A stretch of 64,000 bases of DNA from Paguma larvata. Lineage: Eukaryota; Chordata; Mammalia; Carnivora; Viverridae. The DNA lies in assembly GCA_030068075.1 (NCBI GenBank), contig CM057843.1:11550001-11614000 (forward strand), read 5' to 3'. The notes below the pieces were generated by a model. It searched no databases and was not told the origin of the DNA. It saw only the letters and a list, made by a program, of their open reading frames with translations. The position numbers and the translations under genes are program-made. How positions within the stretch are numbered: position 1 is the first letter of the stretch; each line of letters begins with the position of its first letter. Of the stretch, positions 1 through 11,799 are shown piece by piece.

Positions 1-1626
1 AGAATGTAAAAACACGTTTGTGTCCTGATTGCCTGCCCGTGCCACAGCCAGCCTTTCCTGCACCCCGGCTGCAGTAAGGCTGCAAGCAGGAGGGTGTTTG
101 GTCATGGACCGGGACCTCTGGTGTAACCCTACGGTTCTCAGCTCTGGGCCAGAAGGGGACTGTGTTATTTATCTATTTCCCAGGTAGCCTCAGTGTGAGT
201 GCTTCAGGGCTCTTGAGGGAGTTTGAAGCTTAGTAATTGTCCCACACCCTTTACGTCCCCTCAGGAGAGTTTCTAGGAAGAGAGAAGGGTGTGGTCCAAC
301 AGTATGGGGATTTCCTCTAAAAAAGTTAGTAACTGCCTGTCTCTTGGGCTGGACTAGAGAGCCACCCCATCTATCCGAAACATCTCCTGGTATATGAAAT
401 ACAATCTTTAACTCATTCACAAAAGACCTCTGCTAAAATTAGGATATGTTGTATACAGGGAATCACCCTTTGAGTCAGGAGAAAATGTATGAAGCCGTGT
501 TCATTATCAGATTTTTTTTTCTCAGTTTCTGTGAGAAGGTCACTATAAACCTGGTGGAGGGATGAGAGAGGAACGGATATGGGGACTCGATGGAAGACTC
601 TGAGGACTCAGAGGCACCAGGAGCAGTGGAACGTTCCAGAAAACTCCAGACTCTGGACAAGCTTGCTGCTCCACCCTGATGACCCCGGCTCCTGGATCCC
701 CAGCAGTTGCCCTCCCCCCAGAGAGGCCCCAGCGCTGGTCCCCTGAGCATGGCTGCTGCATGGGTGATCAGAGCCTAGAGCCGGCCCTGCCCCCCCCCCC
801 CAGCAGCACCCATCCCTGTGGCTGGTGCTTTCCTTGCCCTTCCTCCAGGAAAACACTGGAAAGAAAAGCTCAGTCTTAGAATATGCATAAAGTTTCTTGA
901 ACTGCTAACCAATAGCACTAGGAAGAACGAAGAAATAGAGTATGTGTTTACAGTCTCTTTCTGAATGTACGATGAGGATATATAGCCGAAATACCGTGTC
1001 CAAGAATTACCTAGTCTACTTTTCCTGCCCCTTTTCAGTGTGGTTATGTTAGTCATTTTAAATACAGCGGGAGTGGGAGTGGAATAATTTTCCCAGATTA
1101 TAAAACACCTCATGCAAGCAGATATAAATAGATCTAGAAACAGATATGGAATAGTTACAGGCATAGAAACGAAATAAAAAGTATGATAAAACCAACCCAA
1201 AAAAGAATGCAACAGAAACAAATCAACCTAACTATTTCAAATGAATGATAGCACCACGTCCAAAATGGGAGAAAAACTAAGCCAAGTAGCACCTGAACAT
1301 AGTATTTTAACTCTATACCCTCAGGTTAATGACACATTTAACTGTAAAAATTCTATTTTATTCTTGTTAATGATTTGTTTCCCAGAGTAGAATGGGCTAC
1401 AATTCTGAAGCTACTCTATGCATATTCTACAGTTATGGATAAAAGCCGGGTTTCTCACTGTTGTGGGAGGAAATTTCCAATGTGGAAAGGGGGAGGGCTA
1501 GAACGAACCCCGTGTGCTGGAGTGGGACTGGAAATACATGTGTAAACTCAGGGTTTCGAGATGATGGGTACAGAGGCAGATAGAAAGTTAATAAGTATAC
1601 CAGTAGATGATAGATGATAGATAGAT

Positions 1627-1666
<40 letters not shown>

Positions 1667-3119
1667 CATAGATATAGATGGAGGCACTACAGATAGGTAG
1701 AGACAGAGAGAGAGAGAGGGGTGTGTGTATGTGTCAGGTGTATGGACACATATATGTATATCTTAGCTCTGTCCACCGAATGGACCTAGAAGCAATGACA
1801 CCTCAATGGTCATGAGGATATTCATCATTCAGAAATCAGTTTTGAAATAACAGGAGTGACTTTATACCCCAGGTCTGAAGGGGCAAGGGACGAAGCAGTT
1901 TTCAAAGCACGAAGAGATAAGAGACAGAGATGTGCAAAGACGGCTGCTTGGCAGGAGCCGTGGCATTTACATAAGGGTGCAGAGCGACAGATCGGTATAT
2001 CTAGGAATAAATTCTCCAACCTCACTCTCTTTCGTCCCTCCCAACTCTCCTGCAGCTCTGCATTGGCTAAATCCAACCAAAAGGCAGAGGATAAGCAGCC
2101 CATCGGTGAATTCCTACTGATCAACTTCCAGAGCACAGAGCAGGGTGGGAAGCAAATGGAAGCTGTCCATCTAGCATACCACCGGTCTCATCTAATGGAC
2201 GCCCCCCCACCCTGTGTTTAGCATTAAAGATGTAGGCCCCCTCTGTTAACAAAAGTGATACAGGAAATAAAAACAAAGGGTAGTTGCTCTTTGTACCTGC
2301 AGAAGGCAGATGGAATTCTGGGATGTACATCAAGGTGAAGGTGTGGTTCACTTGATCTATTGTGATAAAATGTTAAGCTGAGAAAATGCACAAAATATCC
2401 CTCTTAGTCTCTTTTCTAATACAAAGGCTTGTGCGAAATTTTTCAGTTGCATCTTTTCCATAGTCAGTTAAGTATGAAAATGTTCTTGAAGTTTTTTCAA
2501 GATACTTGATTTCAAGGATTATTTGTGTATTCTACAGAACGAAATCTTAAACTCATAAGGGTCTGTCATGCACGTTAAACCAATGGCCTCACTTATTAAT
2601 TACTGAATTACCTACATTATGTTTTCAAATTTGCACCTTTGATATCTGGAACTGTATGTAATATCAGCTTCTTTTGACAGTTGTAAGAACTTTGAAATAA
2701 AACTCATTCTCCCCTTTCTATTTAAAGTTAAAATCAATATCTGACTCTGGGAGATGTCTTCTTTTAAACCGAAAATATGAGGATCTGAATCTCATTCTTA
2801 ATATCATCTAGACCACCACTTATTTGGGTTGATACAGTGACTTCTACTTTTTTTTTATTCTGCTAGGAGATATTTAAGTAGTGGAACTGGATACTTAAAC
2901 CTTCATTTTTTCATTTATAAAGTCAAGAACAAAAGAATAACTTAAAACAGGGTCAGAACGTGTTTTGCTTCCTGCGTTCCTTCCCAGTCTTCAAATTCAT
3001 GGTCTGCTAAATTACGCAGAGATTTAAAATGTTAGTTATTCACATAATGAAATCTGTGCTGACAGAATGCTATTTTAAAAAGGTATTTTTATATAGTAGT
3101 TAAATTTTATAAACACATT
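1..3119. other. Left flank, no gene recognised
   Basis: Mixed sequence with a GC-richer patch (about 540-860, including a run of 12 C near 789-800), a tetranucleotide repeat at 1604-1680 and an AT-rich stretch after 2350. Open frames up to 148 codons occur on both strands but overlap one another and show no recognisable domain. No felid SINE is present in this part. Confidence 0.6.
1604..1680. repeat. (GATA)n microsatellite
   Basis: Mostly perfect GATA repeats preceded by interrupted GATGATA units. Confidence 0.95.
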
Positions 3120-3230
3120 TGCAATAGGAATAACCTAACTGGATATAGAATTTTGGGCTGTGAAGTATTTCTTCTAAAATTCTGATAACTCAGGATGTTA
3201 TGCCATCAGTATGTTGTAGGGAGAAGGCAG
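3120..3230 (-). mobile_element. Old L1 fragment
   Basis: Contains the reverse-complement L1 ORF2 signature AACTGGATATAGAATTTTGG. Short and diverged. Confidence 0.45.
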
Positions 3231-3429
3231 AAGCAAGTTTAAACTTCTTCTTTTTTTTTTTTTTTAAGAATTATGTTATTCCCTGGCACCGAAATTTTTA
3301 TTCTTAAAAAAAATGCTATTCCTATCAATAAAATATTCACTAGGATACACCTAGGGATATTGTCATTAGTACTCTGCAGAGTATGGTAAGGATTTCCCTT
3401 TGAATTCTCTACAATATTACATTTTACTG

Positions 3430-4398
3430 CAACTTTAAGTGTTGTTTTTGTTCTATTTGTTCTGGAATGTCCCATAAGCCAGCACTGCAAGAGATCCTGA
3501 GGGGCATTCTATGAAGACAAGGTTGCAAAGAACACAAACTGCCAGGGACAGCCTTACAAACATGAAACTTACAGATAATACAGTGACTGTAAGCCCATAT
3601 TTTTCAATATTAACACTGAATGTAAATGGACTAAATGCGCCAATCAAAAGACACAGGATAACAGAATGGATTAAAAAACAAGACCCATCTATTTGCTGTC
3701 TTCAAGAAACTCATCTTAAACCTGAAGATACCTTCAGATTGAAAGTGAGGGGATAGAGAACTATCTACCATGCTACTAGAAGTCAGAAGAAAGCCAGAGT
3801 AGCCACACTTATATCAGACAAATTAGACTTTAAAATGAACGGTGTAATAAGAGATGAAGAAGGACATTATATAATAGTCTCAGGGACCATCCAGCAGGAA
3901 GAGCTAACAATTGTAAATATCTACGCACCAAATTCGGGGGCACCCAAATTTGTAAAACAACTAATTACAAACATTAGCAACCTCATCGATAAAAATGTCC
4001 TAATAGTAGGGGATCTCAGCACTCCACTCTCAGCATTGGATAGATCCACAAAACAGAAAATCTCCGCAGAAACAATAGCCCTGAATGACACATTAGGACA
4101 GATGGGCCTCACAGACATCTTTAGGGTCCTTCATCCAGAAGCAAAGGAATTTACGTTCTTCTCATCTGCACACGGTACATTTTCCAAGATAGACCACATT
4201 CTGGGGCACAGGGAAGCTCTGAATAAATATAAAAGAATTGAGATCATACCATGTACACTGTCAGACCACAATGCTTTGAAACTTGAAATCAACCACAGGA
4301 AAAAGCCTGGAAAATATCCAAGAACATGGCGGCTAAGGAATAACCTACTAAAAGATGACTGGGTCAACCAAGCCATCAGGGAATGACTATTATTCTAA
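3430..4398 (+). mobile_element. L1 fragment: ORF1-ORF2 gap and ORF2 endonuclease domain
   Basis: Plus-strand L1. The inter-ORF region is followed by the start of ORF2: NVNGLNAPIKRHRI (catalytic Asn region), CCLQETHL (catalytic Glu), then one TAG at 3754-3756 and, in the same frame, IVNIYAPNSG, VGDLSTPLS, KIDHILGH and SDHNALKLEI (catalytic His region), ending near the domain end. The GDFNTPLS-type motif has Ser in place of the catalytic-site Asn. With the stop, this is a dead copy. A SINE sits at its right end. Confidence 0.9.
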
Positions 4399-4517
4399 GT
4401 AGACTTCATACCCAGCGTGGAGACCAACACGGGGCCTGAACTCAAGACCCTGAGATTAAGACCGTAGCTGAGATCAAGAGTCTGACACTTAACTGCCTGA
4501 GTCACCCAGATGCCCCG
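4399..4517 (-). mobile_element. CAN-SINE fragment
   Basis: Reverse-strand SINE head ending CACCCAGATGCCCC. The flanks AATGACTATTATTCTAA and AACAACTACTATTCTTAA look like a target-site duplication. Confidence 0.75.
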
Positions 4518-4980
4518 GAACAACTACTATTCTTAAATTAGAGTTCCGCATTCTTTCCAACACCAAAGATTTCTCTTCTGTGTAATTGTTTTCAACTCCG
4601 TCTATTTTTTAAGTATTTATTTTAATTCCAGTTAGCTAACATTATTGTTTTAAACTCGTTTTATAATCTTCATCTGAAAGAACTGCTGAAGTCTGTCCTA
4701 CACATTACTAATTTTTTATGTCAATTCTGATTTTATATTTTTGTTCTTAATCATTTGTCTGCTGTTTCCAGATTGGTTTCATTTTCATCTAAATTTGTTT
4801 CTGATTTATACTATATTTCTTCGTGTCTTAAGAAAATGAAAAAACTAATTTATAAAAAATTTTGTTTCCTGTCTTAAATTGTTTGCAAGTATAAGTTTTT
4901 CTTATAGTACGTAAGGTGTTGCTCTTTCTCTTATTCTGCAAATACATTTCATAAATCATTTCTTTAAAAAATGTTTAAAT

Positions 4981-5315
4981 TGGAGTACCTGGGTGGCTTA
5001 GTCGGTGTTTAAATGAGCAGAGATATACCCCAGCTTGGATTTGCCAACAGACAACCCAATTTAGCCTCTCACCATCTAGAGGTTTTTCTCTTTGTGGAGA
5101 AGAGATGGTCAAAGATTCTTTTATAAGTTAACAAAAGCTTAGTCAGCAACTCAGGTCATGATCTCACAGTTTGTGAGTTTGGGCCCCACATAGGGTTTTG
5201 TGCTGACAGCTCAGAGCCTGGAGCCTGGAGCCTGCTTCAGTTTCCATGTCTCCCTTTCTCTCTGTCCCTCCCCCACCTCTCTAAAATGAATAAACATTAA
5301 AAAAATTTTTTTTAA
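4981..5315 (+). mobile_element. CAN-SINE interrupted by a copy of its own 3' flank
   Basis: The SINE head (4981-5005) is followed by about 140 bases of non-SINE DNA (5006-5145), then the rest of the SINE and its A-rich tail. Perfect 16-base target-site duplication TAAAAAATGTTTAAAT at 4965-4980 and 5316-5331. The inserted 140 bases repeat 5323-5463 with essentially one mismatch. Confidence 0.9.
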
Positions 5316-5322
5316 TAAAAAA

Positions 5323-5463
5323 TGTTTAAATGAGCAGAGATATACCCCAGCTTGGATTTGCCAACAGACAACCCAATTTAGCCTCTCACCATCTAGAGGT
5401 TTTTCTCTTTGTGGAGAAGAGATGGTCAAAGATTCTTTTATAAGCTAACAAAAGCTGTAGTCA
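5323..5463 (+). repeat. Direct repeat partner of 5006-5145
   Basis: Downstream copy of the segment inside the SINE. It is the original, because it continues into unit sequence shared with unit B near 21.7 kb. Confidence 0.9.
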
Positions 5464-5929
5464 CTGGCCACAGATAATATTTGCAAATATTTTAGTGTTA
5501 AATATCATTTTATTCATAGTTCTGTCCAATACCCTTGCATAATTCCTTGCCCCCAGTGGATTCCTAGTAATTGAAATTATGGAAGTAGCAGAAGAATCTA
5601 GAAAGGAAGTCAACATCAAAATGTGATTACTAGGAAGAAGTAGTATCATGATGTGTCATATTATCCGAGTCTGGGGATCCCAAGTCTTGGGCACTGGAGC
5701 ATGATCTGAACATAGGGCAGTAACAGCAGAGCACTGAATGCTGTGACTTGAAATATATCTAGAGCAAAGCGCAGTGAAACAATGTTGTTTTAACATCTAT
5801 GGAAGATGTGCACAGTTTGATGGAAGATTTTGGAGACGTGTCCAACAACTACAGTAGTAAATCAGGAGTTAATGAAACAGCAGTTAACCCTAAGTGCTAA
5901 CTATGAGCTACAGTCTCCTAAGGACGCTT

Positions 5930-6110
5930 AAGCGATTAATTCATTTGATCCTCATAAAAACTTTATGGACATATTAGTAGTACTAGTGGTACTGCTATTT
6001 TGGAGGTGAGAAAGTATATTAAATAACTGTCTGAGGTCGGTTATAGCCAGTAAGAGGCAGAGCCTGAATGGAGACCCAGCCAGAGCTCATAGTCTTCACC
6101 ACAGCCCTCC
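5930..6110 (+). mobile_element. MIR relic (unit A)
   Basis: Contains the MIR-type core CCAGTAAGAGGCAGAGCCTG after a TGATCCTCATAAAAAC-type segment. The same relic lies at 22225-22400 in unit B. Confidence 0.7.
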
Positions 6111-7094
6111 AAGAAAGGAAGTGACCTCGCTGCCACAGAGGGTGCTAAGTTATAGGATAATTACCATTAATCAAGTCTGTTACAAAGGTGACACATACAT
6201 GAAGCAGACTAGTTAAACATCTAAGTCCCATCCGTCTCAATGAATGCCATCAGTATGCTAGATAAAGTATAGCACCTACAATAATTCTCCTCGAGTCAAA
6301 TCCTAGAGGAAAGATGAAATAGGATTCTTTATCCTTGCACGCTTAACACCACAAAAGCTTCAGAGTAACTTGGAAGAAGGACCAGGAAGAATGACCAGCT
6401 GTAACACAGTCGTTGTATCCCTGGTGGTGGTTCCAGGTTTGTGTTGAACTACAGAGGGTCCCACATGCCAACAGAGAGGCTAGAATAAGTCAGCTCAGGG
6501 CTTAAGCCATAGAGACACCTTCTGCCTGACACCATCTTGCCTCTCCTTCCTCTGGAAGAGAAATGTGGGAAAGATTACCCTTGAGAGCCACTGTGTCCCC
6601 TCAGGAGACAAGTATAGGAGCGTGTCACTATGTCTCAATGATTATTTGGATTTCGGCCTGAACGAACACCTGGGGGAGTCATTTTTCAAAACACTATAAC
6701 CTGGTGAATATTCACAATGTTCTCGATGCTATAACATACATCTCTTCCCCGAAGAAGAAACCCGTGTCCTCGTTTCAGGCTCCGTCCTTGAGAGCTCCTG
6801 CTCTCTCTCTGTTCCACGCAAGGGAAGCTAGGGCCTCCTCTTTACCAGACATCCCAGCCGTATCTCCTCCCCACCAAGAACAAAAAAGATTCGCTATCCA
6901 ACAAGCCTATCCCCGAAACTGAATGCTAACAAACCCTAGATGCTGGCTGTAAACTTCCCACTCATGGAAGAGGAGAGAAGGCCACAGGACCAGGCCGCTC
7001 TCTGACAACATCTGATCTGTCTCCCCAGTGAAGTTCCCAGCTCCTGTGGATGTTGAAGGGTCTTTATGACAGTGGCATCAAAAGATAGAGAGCC

Positions 7095-7270
7095 AACAAC
7101 TGCACTACCTGTGTTATCTCCTTCGACGTTCACAAAACCCGCGGAGGTGAGGAGAATTATTTTTTCATTTTATCAGATGAAAAAATGGTGACTTGAATTA
7201 CCTATAGTCACACAGAGAGGTAGGAGCAAACCTAAGACTCATACCTTGGCTCCAGAATTAGATTCTCAAG
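7095..7270 (+). mobile_element. MIR relic (unit A, second)
   Basis: TTATCTCCTTCGACGTTCAC, a GATGAAAAAATGGTGACTTG segment and TCACACAGAGAGGTAGGAGC match the MIR consensus. Counterparts at 23455-23610, 38510-38680 and 56445-56610. Confidence 0.75.
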
Positions 7271-7423
7271 ATTTGGTGGGCAAAAGGGATAGAGAAGGGG
7301 GTGGGAAGGAATCCCTCCCTTTCTGATAATGGTTACCTATGGGCTCTTGTCCATGAAAACAGAACCAGGAAGGGATAGTTTTGATTGATTTTGTCAGGTC
7401 TGAGCCCTTTCTGACTCCTGAAG

Positions 7424-7471
<48 letters not shown>
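7424..7471. repeat. (TG)n microsatellite
   Basis: About 24 perfect TG dinucleotides. The same site in unit B holds a TG/CG tract; units C and D have almost none. Confidence 0.97.
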
Positions 7472-7472
<1 letters not shown>

Positions 7473-8061
7473 ATCGCAGGAGCCCATCGTCTCACAGAGG
7501 AGCTCCAAACCCATCCTGTATTCCTGCACTCAGTAGTGCTCGCTAACAGCCCCTTCAGAAAACTGTCACTTGATTGTCAAAGTACTGATGGCCTGAACTA
7601 TCAGGGACACTCAAAACACACAGAGGACTTTCGTTGGTGTTGTCTGCTGCCACTGATGCCAACGGAGGCATTTTGCCTCTTGTATCCCTGAAAGACTGCC
7701 CTCAGCACTGTCACACTCAGTTGTGCTCTCAGACCACAAACCCTTCCCAGGAAGAGTAATTAGTGGCCAGCATCGCCTGGGAAGTGGGTGTCTTTCCAGG
7801 GAACTCGAGACTGTCACTGCCTCTGGCATTCACGTTGGTGCGTGTCCTGCTCCTCTTCTGGGGAGGGTAAGATTCTGTCACCTCTTTCTCCTGGGCCTCT
7901 GCAGGAATCATCTGTCCCCGTGATCACCCCAGCATCTTGGTCTGTGCTTCTACATCCTCAGTCCGTGTGCTCAGCACCCCTCCTTGGGTTCCCTGTTTCT
8001 CTAGTTCCTGCAGTGATTATAAGCTCATGCTTTTCTGATGCTTTTCTTACATTCCTTCAGT

Positions 8062-8089
8062 TTTTTTTCTTAATTTTTAATGTTTATTT

Positions 8090-8139
<50 letters not shown>

Positions 8140-8265
8140 CCGAAGCAGGCTCCAAGCTCTGGGCTGTCAGCACACAGCCTGATGCAGGACTTGAACTCAT
8201 GAAACATGAGATCATGACCTGAGCTGAAGTTGGATGTTTAACCAACTGAGGCCCCCAGGCGCCCC
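8062..8265 (-). mobile_element. CAN-SINE
   Basis: Reverse-strand SINE with a long (GA)n tract and terminal CCCCCAGGCGCCCC. Flanks CATTCCTTCAG and CATTCTTTCAC form the target-site duplication, and unit B is empty here. Confidence 0.92.
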
Positions 8266-9214
8266 CATTCTTTCACTTTCTAATTTGATCTCCTTGAGGT
8301 GTTTCTGTGTACCACCGTACCGTCGCTCCAAAATGCTGCCCTATTAATCAGTGACTTTACTTACCTATTCAAATATCAATTTTATATTAAACCAAAAGAT
8401 GCATATGCCTGTTGCTACAAAGAGTTAACGCAACCCACAGGCACTCTACTGATCCTACTTGCCAATGGATATAGAACAAAGTGGTCACATTATTTCAAAA
8501 TCCTCCATGATGCTAACCTAAACTTCTTTTCCGGACTGATTTTTTTTTTTCCTGATTGCATCTTGGGCTCCTAATAAAGACATAGAACTCATTTTTGTCT
8601 AAAGAATCCTGCAAATATATAAATACTTTGTCTTTGAAATTTGCTCCATGATAAGGAAATTGGATTCCATCTGTTAGGTGAGGCTAGACACTGAGTTATT
8701 TTGAAGAGATGCACACAATCGCCTTTGCATCATGTAGATATAATTTAGGGTCCAGTAAGCAGATGTCTCTATAAAGAAGGCTGCCTGAGAAAGGAAGAAA
8801 ATAGATCGGAAATGGTGTGGTAGCTAGAAAGAGTTACGGGATTGAGGAACATTCACTGAATGACTGAAAGGACTCACATATGTTTAATGGTGAACAGGAA
8901 ACAGCTGGTGTTGAGGGAACTCCTGCAGAGAGCAAATACTGCAGCCGAAAGACTGGGGGAGCAGCACAGCTGAGGAACCCCAAGAGTTTCTATGCATATG
9001 GGGTGCATAGGTACTTTTCTTCTGAGTCTTTGGGGAAAGTGAACAGGATGGAAATAAGTGTACGGAAATGACGTGCAGGGCAAATATGAGGGGATATTAT
9101 CTCTCTCATCCTAGAGATAACTACCATTCTACAATGGTAATAAATTCCCATTCAGGATGTATGTACTTTACCTGCATATGCCTGTATTATTTTATGTGTT
9201 CAGATTCACATATA

Positions 9215-10960
9215 TGTGAGTTAAGACGGTGGAGTAGTCTGGGGACCCTGAGTTTGTCTCATCCCTGAAACACAGCTAGATCAGCATCGAGCCATTTTGA
9301 ATACCTGGGAAATTGACCCGAGGATTAATGCAACACTCTGCATAACTTTGGCCAGAGAACTTGTCAGGTATGAGGTGCAGAGAAGGGAATTCGGGTAGAG
9401 AAAAGCCTCAGGCCCATGGAGCATAGGGAACCTTTTCACAGAGAGAGGGCAGAGAGAGAAACAGAACGGGGAAGAGTGCAGCGCATAGGGAGCTTACAGA
9501 TCTGTACGCTGAAGACTACAGAGAGCTTACAAAAGAAATTGAAGAAGACATAAAGAAATGGAAAATCATTCCATACGCATGCATCAGAAGAAAAAATACT
9601 GTTAAAATGTCAATACTACCCAAAGGAATGTACATATTCAGTGCAATCTCTATCAAAACAACACCAGTATTCTTCACCGAGCTAGAATAAACAATTCCAA
9701 AATTTGTATGGGATCAGAAAAAAAAAAAGAAAACAACCCAAATAGCCAAAGGAATCCTGAAAAAGAAAACCAAGCTGTATTACAAATCTGTAATCATCAA
9801 GATAGTATGGCACAAAAACAGACAGATAGATCAATGTAACAGAATATAGAACCAAGAAATGGACCCACAAATTTATGTCCAACTAGTCTCTGATAACGCA
9901 TTAAAGACTATCCAATGGAAAAAGTCCCTTCAGCAAATGGTGTTGGGAAAACTGACCAGTGACATTCAGAAGAATGAACCTGGACCACTTTCTTACATCA
10001 CACACAAAAATAAACTCAAAATGGATGAAAGACCTAAATGTGAGACAGGAAACCACCAAAATCCTAGAGGAGAAAACAAGGAACAACCTCTTTGACCTCA
10101 ATCACAGCAACTTCTTACTAGACATGTCTCTAGCGGCAAGGGAAACAAAAGCAAAAATGAACTATGGGGACCTCATCAAGATAAAAAGCTTCTGCACAGC
10201 AAAGGAAACAATCAACAAAACTAAACAGCAACTAATGGAATGGGAGAAGATATTTGTAAATGATATATCAGATAAAAGGTTAGTATCCAAAATCTATAAA
10301 GAATTGATCAAACTCAATAAACAATCCAGTGAAGAAATGGCCAGAAGCTAGGAGCAGACGCTTTTCCAAAGAGACCTCCAGATGGCTCACAGACACATGA
10401 AAAGATGCTCAACATCACTCATCATCAGGAAAATACATATCAAAACTTCAATGAGATACCACTTCACACCTGTCAGAATAGCTAAAATGAACAACTCAGG
10501 AAACAACAGATGATGGTGAAGATGCAGTGGGAATACTAACTGGTGCAGCCACTCTGAAAAACAGGATAGAGGTTTCTCAAAAAAAATTAAAAATAGGGCT
10601 ACCCTACAACACAGCAACCCAATGCTAAGTGAAATGAGTCAGTCCATAGAAAGATAAGCATCATATGATTCACTCATATATGGAATTTTTAAGAAACAAA
10701 AAAATATGAACACAGGGAAAGGGAGGGAACAGAGAGGGAGATAAACCGTAAGAGACTGTTAAACACAGAGAACAAACTGAGGGTTGCCGGAGGGGTGTTG
10801 GTTGGGGGATGGGCTAAACGGGTGACGGGCACTAAGGAGGGCACCTGTTGGCATGAGCACCACTGGATGTTATATGCAAGTGGTGAATCACTAAATTCTA
10901 CTCCTGCAACCATTATTCCAGTATACGTTAACTTGAATTTAAATAACATTTTTAAAAAAT
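9215..10960 (+). mobile_element. L1 with internal deletion (5' UTR joined to late ORF2 and 3' UTR)
   Basis: Begins with an L1 5'-end-like GTTAAGACGGTGGAGTAGTC and 5' UTR-like sequence to about 9490. It jumps directly to late ORF2 (reverse transcriptase C-terminal region with GMYIFSAISIK-type wording near 9625, then TSDIQKNEPGPLSYITHKNK near 9956) and runs through the 3' UTR and an A-rich end. ORF1, the endonuclease and most of the RT are absent. Unit B lacks the element. It is a dead copy with multiple stops. Confidence 0.85.
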
Positions 10961-11544
10961 ATTTTAAAAATTCGTATTTATGTATATTGTGTAATACACC
11001 AAACACCTTATGGCAACTTGTTTTTTCCCATCAGGCTATGGTTTTTTGAAAATTGTTGCATTGGAATACATTCAGTGTTGAACAATATTAATAGGCTAAT
11101 GTTGTAAATAACTTATCCATTACTAAATTTTCTGTATGAAAATATTCATGTTTTGAATATCTTCTCGAACACAAGTGGAAGAATGATCAGCTTTCCTAGA
11201 TATGGGATAACTGCTTTCCAATGGTAAAATGAATTTTCCTTCCTTAAGAGTTGGAATTCTCAGACTTTACAGCTTCTCCCAGACAAAGATGGTAATTTAA
11301 TTTTATTTTAGTTTGTTTGAACATTTTTTTATTTTGGTTGTTGTCCATATCAGTTTCTCCCTCTATGACTTGCTAATTCAAGCCATCACTTCCTACTGGG
11401 TTTTTGTTCTTCTTCTTAGTATGTAGGAATCTTCTGTATTGTGAACAATAATGTCCTATTGATATGTGTGTAGCATATACCTCTTGCAGTCCCTGACTTA
11501 TCTTTCTTTGTTCTTTATGGTGTCTGTTTCATACAAATGTTTTA

Positions 11545-11778
11545 TTTGGCTTCTTTCTTTCTTTCTTTCTTTCTCTCTTTCTTTCTTTCTTTCTTTCTTT
11601 CGAAAGAGAGAGAGAGTGCAGGTGGGGGAGTGGCAGAGGGAGAGAGAGGGAGAACACCTTCAGCAGGCTCCACACTCAGCAAGGACCCCGTCTGTCGTGG
11701 GGCTTCATCTCACCACCCTGAGATCATGACCTGAGCCAAGAGTTGAATCCTTAACTGACTGAGCCACCCAGGAGCCCC
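11545..11778 (-). mobile_element. CAN-SINE with expanded (CTTT)n
   Basis: Flanked by a perfect 15-base target-site duplication CATACAAATGTTTTA (11530-11544 and 11779-11793). The tail-side tract is expanded to a CTTT repeat. The unit B equivalent near 27080 is empty. Confidence 0.95.
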
Positions 11779-11799
11779 CATACAAATGTTTTAAGTTAC

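Noticed and set aside
775..1221. 148-codon reverse open frame in the left flank
   Set aside because: Compositionally ordinary, overlaps other frames, and has no recognisable domain or splice context.
7266..7529. Frames with Thr-His or Cys-Val repeats
   Set aside because: Direct translation of the (TG)n microsatellite.
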